In this document: one piece after another, positions 32,777-41,400 of the stretch
Layout: every line of letters begins with the position of its first letter
How positions within the stretch are numbered: position 1 is the first letter of the stretch
DNA from: Lepturacanthus savala
Lineage: Eukaryota; Chordata; Actinopteri; Scombriformes; Trichiuridae
NCBI GenBank assembly: GCA_030544235.1
Contig: CM060466.1
Location: forward strand, 5,175,592-5,239,591
Direction of reading: 5' to 3'
DNA: 64,000 bases
The notes under the pieces: model-generated
Database searches by the model: none
Seen by the model: only the letters and a program-made list of their open reading frames with translations
What the model was told of the DNA's origin: nothing
Translations under genes and position numbers: made by a program

Positions 32777-33305
32777 TGTTTTTCAGTCTGTGTTCAAGTT
32801 TTACTACTGTTTCTTTAATTTTTAATTTTTTAAATGTGTTTGCAACTGTTACCATGACAGTGTTACACAGAAAAAGCTCTGAATTAGACCTGCAATGAAG
32901 TCAATAAATTGATTAGTCAACAACTATTTTGATAATAGATTGATGAATTTGACTTATTTATTAGGAAAAAAAATGCCCAAATTCTCCAATTCTCATGATC
33001 TGGTGTCTTTAGTCTTCTATAGTAGTATGTATTATATCTTATATATTATGTGTATAGTATGTGTCACTGGCCCTTTAAACACAGATGAACTCAGTTAATC
33101 TGCCGTTTTCTTCCTAAAACAGAGTTCATCTTATTTTAGAAAGACACAAACCAACAGCAAGTTATTTAACCTCAGAGTGTCAAAGTTCTTCCAGTTCTAA
33201 ATGAGTTATACCACTAAACACTACATTACCCATGAGCCTCAGCGGCTGGTGCTGTGGAGAAGAGTCACAGATCATCAGCATCATATTCAAACAACTCTGA
33301 TGTGT
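32692..33305. repeat. long direct repeat, right copy (with (GT)41)
   Basis: Starts with an uninterrupted (GT)n at 32692-32775, followed by ~530 bases collinear with 20301-20790 with small indels. The GT tract is much longer here than in the left copy. Confidence 0.8.
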
Positions 33306-33761
33306 GAGACACTAGTTATCTCCAGCTGTAGCCAAAACCAGTAAACAACAATGAGGTGCTGCTATTCACTGAATATGAATTATATTTGATTTTCTCATAA
33401 ACAACATTAAATTGGAAACACCATCAAACTCACACAAAATTCCCTACATTTAAAAGAATGTTCACATATGACACATTCCAGGAAGAAACAGCAGCTAGCT
33501 GCAGTGATAACATTTACTGTAAGGAAGGCATTGCTTGGACTTTTACACTGAAAAGACTTTATGAAGCCTGTTTATTGAGGCCTCTGATAGATAAAGAGTT
33601 CTAGAGACAAAGTACACACTGATACATCACAGCAGCTTCTGATCTATAAAATATACCTGCACTGACATGTTACCATGGTTACCAAACGTTTTCATAATCA
33701 TTAGTAGTCTAGAAGACTTATACCTCAATCAAACTTTATTTATAAAACACCTTTTCATACA

Positions 33762-34124
33762 AGGCGACACGGTGGTGCAGGGGTTAGCTCTGTTGCCTCA
33801 CAGCAAGAAGGTCGCAGGTTCAAGACCTCCTTGGTCCTGGGTCTGGGACCTTTCTGTGTGGAGTTTGCATGTTCTCCCCGTGTCTGCGTGGGTTTTCACC
33901 AGGTACTCCGGCTTCCTCCCACAGTCCAAAAACATGCTGAGGTTAATTGGAGACTCTAAATTGCCCGTAGGTGTGAGTGTGTGAGTGAATGGTGTGTGTG
34001 CCCCACGATTGGCTGGAGACCATCTGGGGTGTATCCCTGCCTCTTGTCATAACACGCTGGGATTGGTTCCAGCAGACCATGTGACCCTAATGAGGAATAA
34101 GCATGTATAGAAGATGACTGACTG
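33762..34124 (+). mobile_element. tRNA-derived SINE
   Basis: Full-length copy with a perfect 13-base target duplication ACCTTTTCATACA at 33749-33761 and 34125-34137. Confidence 0.9.
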
Positions 34125-34137
34125 ACCTTTTCATACA

Positions 34138-34584
34138 TATAAAATGTATAAAACAAATGCTATACAGGTAAAAAAAAAAAACAACCACCCCCATCCCAAC
34201 CCAAAGAACCCCATGCCCCACAACTCTCACTCTCTCCCACACACAAACACACAAACAGTCCCACACACACATGCACATACATGCTGGCTGAGTACAGAGG
34301 AACCATGTCAGGAAACGCTGCCGTCTGTGCTGGGGAATGTCCCACGACCCAGTTCAAGGGACCCAGTGGAGGAACACCACAGAACCACAGATACCCCACC
34401 CACCCCCGCCAGGGAGAAGCTGTATCCTAACCCCGGGCAATAAAAGCCCCCAGCACAGAGGGCAAAAACTGAGAAAACACTGGATAGATAGAATGAAAAG
34501 TAAAATAAATAAATAAAAATGCACATGAAAAACAACATGAAACATGAAAAAGGAATGCTTAAGGTAATATGGAGTAAAGGAATG
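34138..34584. other. C/A-rich sequence, no gene
   Basis: 34190-34440 is strongly C-rich on the plus strand with CACACA stretches and a CAATAAAAGCC near 34440. It may be a fragment of a retroelement, but no domain can be read. Confidence 0.3.
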
Positions 34585-35018
34585 TGTCAGAGTTAGACTT
34601 ACTGCCACGGTAATACCAAAAAGTAAACCAGACACCAAACAGCTTGTAAGTTTTACTTGCTGCAAGGGAGACTCAGATACTAGTAGCTGCCGCGGTGCCA
34701 GTTCACCAGAGATGAAACGCGGAACAAGCTTTTTATTAGCCGGGTAACATATTACATCATATCAATACATGGCAAGCAGAGGACAGACAGGACATAAGAT
34801 AACACATACATTAGTCTTTTCCATAATCTCACAGTGTGCAAAACCATAGTTTCCCTCTTAATGTGAGCGCAGCATAGCTTTCATAATAAGTCTTACAACA
34901 CTTATCTTGTAACAGAATGTATTCATAACAACTACAAACAGTCTGTTCGTATGATAGAGCATAACACACAATCAACACTCATTTTGATCATGGTCGTACT
35001 GACACAATTCTTTTCACA
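34585..35018 (-). mobile_element. solo LTR
   Basis: 434 bases, on the minus strand starting TGTGAAAAGAATTG and ending GTCTAACTCTGACA, with a perfect 5-base target duplication GAATG (34580-34584 and 35019-35023). CTAATAAAAAGC near 34735 serves as a poly(A) signal within the LTR. No internal retroelement sequence adjoins it, so it is the product of LTR-LTR recombination. The family is not identified. Confidence 0.8.
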
Positions 35019-35216
35019 GAATGTAATAAAACAACAATTGGGATAAAAGCCAGATTAGGTATAAGTGTACGAAAGTAAAAACTATATATATATATATAGC
35101 CGATCTATTATAAGATGGCTTCTTGAACGCAGATGGATTTATTAGTAGTTTAGTTTTCACACCTGAGCGGCCTGAGTTTAACTGAAGTTTGAAGCAGCAC
35201 TTTTTAACCCTGTAGT

Positions 35217-35305
35217 TTCTGAATACAAATATCACATCATTTAAGACAACACTATAGTTTCTGTTAGCTCTCAATAATCTTCATATCCTCCCTCCCCACC
35301 AGTAA
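35217..35305 (+). repeat. left arm of inverted repeat
   Basis: About 80-90 bases (ACATCATTTAAGACAACACT through CCCTCCCTCCCCACCAG) whose reverse complement occurs at 36262-36350 with scattered mismatches. The arms enclose ~950 bases that include the candidate NLR first exon. Confidence 0.7.
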
Positions 35306-35501
35306 AATAAACATTTTGCAACTAGAGTTGTTTTTCCTGCTCACACAGATGCAGATTTACTAGCCGATATTAAAATCCTTCATATCTTCATACATTTACG
35401 TATTTAAAAATATAAAATAAGTAATAGAGTCATGCACGAACGTCTTCTAGAAACAGGAGAAGTCTTGATAAAGGAGAGAATTCAGAATCAGTTCCACTTA
35501 C

Positions 35502-35580
35502 TCAACGAAAGGTCCGTCAGTCCAGCCGCCGCTCAGCTGGAAAAACAAGTTCACACTGATCTGAATGTGATGACTTCACT
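35502..35580 (-). other. candidate non-coding first exon of NLR gene
   Basis: On the minus strand GGACCTTTCGTTGA is followed at 35501 by GTAAGTGG, a strong donor. The pyrin exon begins at an acceptor five bases before its ATG, so an upstream 5'UTR exon must exist; this is the best candidate seen. Its 5' limit is not visible. Confidence 0.35.
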
Positions 35581-36261
35581 CTGCATTATTAAAAAATCAT
35601 AAATTAATCTAAAGCAGCAGCACAGGACAAAGTTCAGCTTTTACTGTTCTCGTACGACTAGATAAGAAGACAGCTTCATTCTCTCGTTAATCTCGTTAAT
35701 CATTCATGTCCCGTTTCCTTTTTAACAATCAGATCTTTTTGCATAGAATGTCTAAATATTGGACAAATGTCCAACAGGAAACAGTTAAAGGATGTTCAGT
35801 AAAACTTGACGTGCAGAGTTTGAACCCAACTACTTTTCCATATTTAACCCACCTGTTGTATTTATTTCATGATAATAAGTTATATGTTCCTATATTCTAT
35901 CCCATTAGAGCTAATTAACAATCTATAATAAACATATATTATCATCTAATTTAAAGATTTTAACTTGTTTGTTGTTTATGGTCTGTTGGCTCACTGACCT
36001 GAACTTATACTTGTTTAGAGTAAATAAAGCACTATGTCTGGATTATTTATATATATATCACTGAATACATCTGTTCATCTGATGACCTGAACCAGGCAGC
36101 AAAGTCTGGGGCTGAAAAGTGAAGCTAGTCGGAACAATTGATGCTATGAATAGCATCACACATCTGTCAGTAAACAGCTGGAAGACCCTGAGGTTCATGC
36201 ACATCTGCTGTTGGTTGATTTTAACTCCGCTTTGAACAGAGACCTCACTAAACAGGCACTT

Positions 36262-36350
36262 ATACACCTTTTCTGGTGGGGAGGGAGGGTATGAACATTA
36301 TTGACAACTAACAGAAACTATTGTCTTGTCTTCAATGATGTTACGGTTGT
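36262..36350 (-). repeat. right arm of inverted repeat
   Basis: Plus strand reads CTGGTGGGGAGGGAGGGTAT, then GACAACTAACAGAAACTATT and TTCAATGATGTTA, the reverse complement of the left arm. No terminal TSD was identified, so it may be transposon termini or a local inverted duplication. Confidence 0.7.
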
Positions 36351-36680
36351 ATGACATGATGAGATCATAAACACAATTATTCCTGCTGTCAGTTTGTTTT
36401 AATGGTGAGTCTCACCAGTGAAGGATGGGTTATTGGAGACATCTAGTGGACAGACAGCAGAACTACACCAGCTGTTCTGTGCTTCAACAACTCCCTGATG
36501 TTTTGGTTTAATAATAAGACATTTTATCAACACTGCTCAGTTTCTCCAAAAGAACTAAACACTCATTTATTACTTGACATGAAATTAACAAAAGACAGCA
36601 CAGAGGGAAAATCAGCGAGATCTCACATTAAATGTGTGTAACATGCTCATTGTGTGTTTGTGTGAAGGTGTTCGTCTGCT

Positions 36681-36769
36681 ATGGATCAGAGTGAAGAGAC
36701 AGAGGAGGAGGTTCCTCCTTCTAAAAGACCTCAGCATGGGGAACATGTCCATCAGACCGAAGCTCGGAG
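36681..36769 (+). pseudogene. orphan N-terminal exon of fish NLRC3-like gene
   Basis: ATG at 36681 opens MDQSEETEEEVPPSKRPQHG and continues EHVHQTEAR to the donor GTGAGG at 36770. This acidic peptide with VPPSK and GEH motifs is the usual short first coding exon of fish NLRC3-like genes. No FISNA/NACHT exon follows on this strand before traf5, so it is probably a leftover of a lost or rearranged NLR copy. It could instead be an alternative exon of an unseen transcript. Confidence 0.6.
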
Positions 36770-36794
36770 GTGAGGTGAGGATCTCTCGCTGTCG

Positions 36795-37115
36795 CTGTTT
36801 CTATGGTAACTTCCATCGTTAGAGCTCGTTAACGATCAATAGGCCTGAACTTAACAGCAAACTGGTAAAAAGAGGCTGATTTTAGGCTAATGTTGAACAA
36901 GTGGTGTGATAAATGACTTAATGGCCTCTACGTATTAGTTTGATTGGTTTCTTCCACATAGCTAGCTGCTAGCTGTCAAAATTAGCCTTTAGCACCGTTG
37001 GAAAACAGCATCTGGATCAAACCACTTTTAAGAAATAAAGGGGGCGGAGTCATCATTTCTCAACAATTAATAAATGCATTGTTTTACATTTAACAGCATT
37101 TGTGTTGTGCATTTA
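36795..37115. repeat. interspersed repeat shared with 7095-7390
   Basis: Same order of blocks as the copy in the slc8a1 intron: CCATCGTTAGAGCTCGTTAA, AAAAAGAGGCTGATTTTAGG, GTTTGATTGGTTTCTTCCAC, GCATTTGTGTTGTGCATTTA. Confidence 0.65.
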
Positions 37116-37239
37116 TTTATCAATGTATACAATAATATTATATAATATACTGTAATATATTATATTATAAATAGAGAATATACAATATTATATTTCAATT
37201 ATAATGATATATTATTTTATATAATATTTCCTCAGTATT

Positions 37240-37375
37240 GATAACAGCGCGCAGCAGCAGGTTGTTGACGTAAGTCACTTCCTGTAGTTTTCTCTTCAGC
37301 TGCAGTCAATACTGATCGATACCGGATGCTGATCGATCCGCTGTGAGTGACAGGCGGCGGGAGGATTAACGCCCG
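37240..37375 (+). promoter_or_regulatory. traf5: traf5 promoter and non-coding exon 1
   Basis: CpG-containing block with TGACGTAAGTCA (CRE/AP-1-like) directly followed by CTTCCTG (ETS-like) at 37267-37285. It ends at GGATTAACGCCCG followed by GTAAGG (37376), a good splice donor. The first coding exon has an acceptor four bases before its ATG, so a non-coding leader exon is required and this fits. Transcription start not resolved. Confidence 0.55.
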
Positions 37376-37458
37376 GTAAGGAAATCAATCAAATGTGACG
37401 GAGCGTAAGAAATAAAATAAAATATCGATCGGACGGCAAAGTGAAAGTAAAGACGCGT

Positions 37459-37496
37459 CACACACACACGCGCGCGCGCGCACACACACACACGCG
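37459..37496. repeat. (CA)n(CG)n(CA)n alternating tract
   Basis: 38 bases of strictly alternating pyrimidine/purine including CGCGCGCGCG flanked by CACACA on both sides, about 80 bases into the first traf5 intron. This is the classic Z-DNA-forming composition. Confidence 0.9.
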
Positions 37497-38169
37497 GGAG
37501 TGTTGTGGGTGCAGTAAACAGTCAGCGGCTCCTGTTTGTGACGTAAAAGTCGTTTAGTTCCTTTAATATTTGCGGCTTTTCCGATTAAAAAAAGCCAAAT
37601 TTTCATCGCGCGCGTGTATGTAAATTCGCTGCACGCGTAGTTCCGGGTTTCCCCGGCTCGCTCACGCGGGCACGCACGCGCTCGCACACCTGCTTTGCTC
37701 TACTGATACTTTTGATTGGTGATCGATTTTATCAGAATCATCTTCATCACGTTCTTTGTGATAAAGACTCTACAGGTTTGTGTTTTCATCTCATTATTTA
37801 GTTATGTAACAATGTTTTTTACGTCAGATTTGTCATTTTTTCATAATTTAGGCTTTTATTTCAGAATATTTACATAAATTGTGTTTTTTTTATTTTATAA
37901 TTTATAATTTTGATTATTATTTTGATGATTCCTGAACAGGAGGAAGAATCACAGAGGATTTATTTTCAATTAATCTGTCACATAGTCGTTAATTAGTCGT
38001 TTTGGTCTTTAAAATGTCAGAAATAGAAACACAAATATCTTTAGTTTTCTGTCATAGAACATGTTTAGAGCACATTTAAGAAGCTGGAATGTTTCCTCTT
38101 TCTAAATAAATCGAATAAATCTCCAATCAAGTCTTTTAAATCAGCTGATTTGTTCATTTTGTCCTGCAG

Positions 38170-38463
38170 GCTCATGGCCTCAGCCGACACAAGGACAGGA
38201 AGGTGTGAGGAGTCCCTGAGGAGGTCTGAGGAGTCCACAAAAAGGTGTGAGGAGTCCGTGAGGAGGTCCGAGGAGACCCGGATGAGGTTGGTGGGCCCCA
38301 TCAGCTCCTGGGAAGCGGAGCTGACCTCCATCCAGCACTCGCTGAAGTTTGTGTTGAAGCTGAAGGAGGAGTTTGTTTGTCCTGTCTGCAAAGGCGTCGT
38401 GCTCAACCCCCAGCAGAACTCCTGCGGACACATCTACTGCTTCCACTGCCTCCAAGGGTTGCT
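38170..38463 (+). CDS. traf5: traf5 coding exon 1: charged repeats and RING
   Basis: Acceptor TTTGTCCTGCAG, ATG at 38174, donor GTAAGT at 38464. Residues 10-37 are four 7-residue units (RCEESLR, RSEESTK, RCEESVR, RSEETRM) before the RING, which starts at FVCPVC (C69). The earlier in-frame TTG upstream is intronic. Confidence 0.88.
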
Positions 38464-41400
38464 GTAAGTCCACCTTAAAATACCTCTACAATGAGTCGCT
38501 CCACCTTTAAAAGCACCCCAACAACACCCATCAAAATGACTCATTCCACCTTAAAGCCAAAATTACTCAGACCACCTTAAAATGCCCCTACAATGACATA
38601 GTCCACCTTAAAACAATGTCACAATTCTGATGACACAGTTCACCTTCAAAACACCCACCGAAATGACTCATTCCACCTCAAAACAATGTCAAAATGACTT
38701 GGTCCACCTTAAAACGTTCCCATAATGAAACTCAGACAGCGACACGGTCCACCTTACACCACAGTCACAATGACTCAGTCCACCTACAAATACCCTGCAT
38801 ACCCTGAAACATATTTCTGATGACACAGTCCAGTCTTTAAAACACCCACCAAAATGACTCTCTCCACCTTAAAACAATGACTCATTCCACACTCACGTAA
38901 AATGCCACCTTAAAATGTTCCCACGATGGCTTGTTCCACCTTAAAACAATGCCACAATCACTTAGCCCACCTTAAAATGCCCCCACAATGACATGGTCCA
39001 CCTTAAAACATTCCTACAACACCCCAATAGGGACTCGGTGCACATTAAACACAGTCACAACTCAGTCCACCTTAAAATACTCTACATAATGATACAGAAC
39101 TCCTTAAACATTCTGATTACACAGTCCACCTTAAAAACTCCCATCAAAATGACTTGTGTCACCTCAAACAATAATTCGGTCCACCTTAAAATGCCCCCAC
39201 AATGACTCAGTCCACCTTTAAAACATTCACACGACACCCTGACCTTGGCTTGGTCCTTGCAACACAGTCACAATGACTCAGTCCACCTTAAAATACCCCC
39301 ACAATGACATGGTCCACCTTAAAATATTCCCACAACAATACCCCGATAGTGACTCGGTGCACCTCAAACACAGTCACAACTCAGTCCACCTTAAAATACT
39401 CTACATAAAGATACAGAACTCCTTAAAAAAACATTCTGATTACACAGTCCACCTTAAAACCACCCATCAAAATGACCTCGGCTTGATCCTTGCAACACAG
39501 TCACAATGACTCAGTCCACCTTAAAATACTCTGCATAGTGTTACAGAACTCCTTAAAAACCATATCTCTGATGACACAGTCCACCTTAAAACACCTGCTT
39601 TGTTTCAGGGAGACGTCGTCCCCGTCCAGCCCGCTGTGTCCGGTGGACGGAGCCGTGATCACGCCTGCTGAGGTCAGCAAAATAAATACTAATCATTCCA
39701 TGATTCCATTATGATCTAAGTCAAAGTCAAGCTCCTATTTTGTTGAGAAAAGTCTCATTAAGAGTTTTAAAGGTATAATTTTTTCTCTGCAGGTTTTCCA
39801 GGACAAATGCTGCAAAAGGGAAATCTCCAGTTTAGAAGTTTACTGCAGCAACTCCCCGTCCTGCTGCTCCATCCTCAGCCTGCAGCAGCTGAAGGTTCAG
39901 TTCACACCATCGGATCCACAGAGCACATTTCTCACTATTTAAGGCTTTTATCTCACATTTCAGACTTTTTCCATCTCATGATGTAGAGTTTTATCTCAAA
40001 AAGTAGAGTTCTTCCTCTCAGAGTTTATATTTCATAATGTAATAATAATGTGTTATATATAACACTATACACTATGACGACTGCCTGGGTGTCGTTGTGG
40101 GAAGGTTTTAAGGTGGACCGAGTCATTATGACATTGTTTTAAGGTGGACCAAGCCATTGTGGGGGTGTTTTAAGGTGGACTGAGTCACTGTGGGGGCAAT
40201 TTTAGGTGGACCAAGTCATTGTGACATTGTTTTAAGGTGGACCAAGTCATTGTGGGAATGTTTTAAGGTGGACTGAGTCACTGTGGGGCAATTTTAAGTG
40301 GACCAAGTCATTGTGACATTGTTTTAAGGTGGACCAAGTCATTGTGGGGACGTTTTAAGGTGGACTGAGTCACTGTGGGGCAATTTTAGGTGGACCAAGT
40401 CATTGTGACATTGTTTTAAGGTGGACCAAGTCATTCTGGCATTGTTTTAAGGTGGACCAAGTCATTGTAACACTTTTTTAAGGTGGATCGAGTCATTCTG
40501 GCATTGTTTTAAGGTGGACCAAGTCATTGTAACACTTTTTTAAGGTGGATCGAGTCATTCTGGCATTGTTTTAAGGTGGACCAAGTCATTATAACACTTT
40601 TTTAAGGTGGACTGAGTCATTGTGACATTATTTGAAGGTGGACCGAGTCATTGTAGGAACGTTTTAAGGTGGACCATGTCATTGTGGGGGCAATTTAAGG
40701 TGGGCCATCTCATTGTGAGATAATGGAGCAAGGTCTTTTTTTATTTATTTATTTTTCTTGGTTTTTAATGTGGTCTGCAAGTGAATTAAACAACTCAAAT
40801 GTGAGTTGTTGTTGTATTATTATTATTTTTGAAATGTACACATTCTCATCATCCCGGGGCATGATGGGAGGCCCAGAGCAACACGGGAGGTGACTCTATG
40901 GGTCACGTATGGGTCTATGGGTGACATAACGCAGAACTAAAAGTCAGAAACCTTTTTGTCGTACGCGCCAGACGAGCAGCTTCTATTGAAATCCATATTA
41001 TTTGGCTTAAATATTGCATTCATATTTTTAACATGTTATTTTCTTTGTAATTAGTGAATCATAATTAATGCATTAACCCTCTATTGCATTAAATATTACT
41101 TAGTCATAAAAAAAGTTGTACACAGTCTCAGGATAGTTTGATGCCAATGTCAATGGGACTCCATTAGGTTGTATACACTAGGAATTTTCCGTTGACATAT
41201 GGTAACACATCTATTTTAGCATATTAGAAAAGAAATAAAGCATTAAAATTGAATTAAATGTATGGCCTTCAAAATAAAAGCCCCCCTTTTCAACTGTAAA
41301 ATTATCACAGCTTTTTAAATGAAGATAGTCATTGTTGCCATATAGCAACACTATGCAGTAGAGGGTTAATGTTCCACCCATAAGTATAAATGCATAATGC

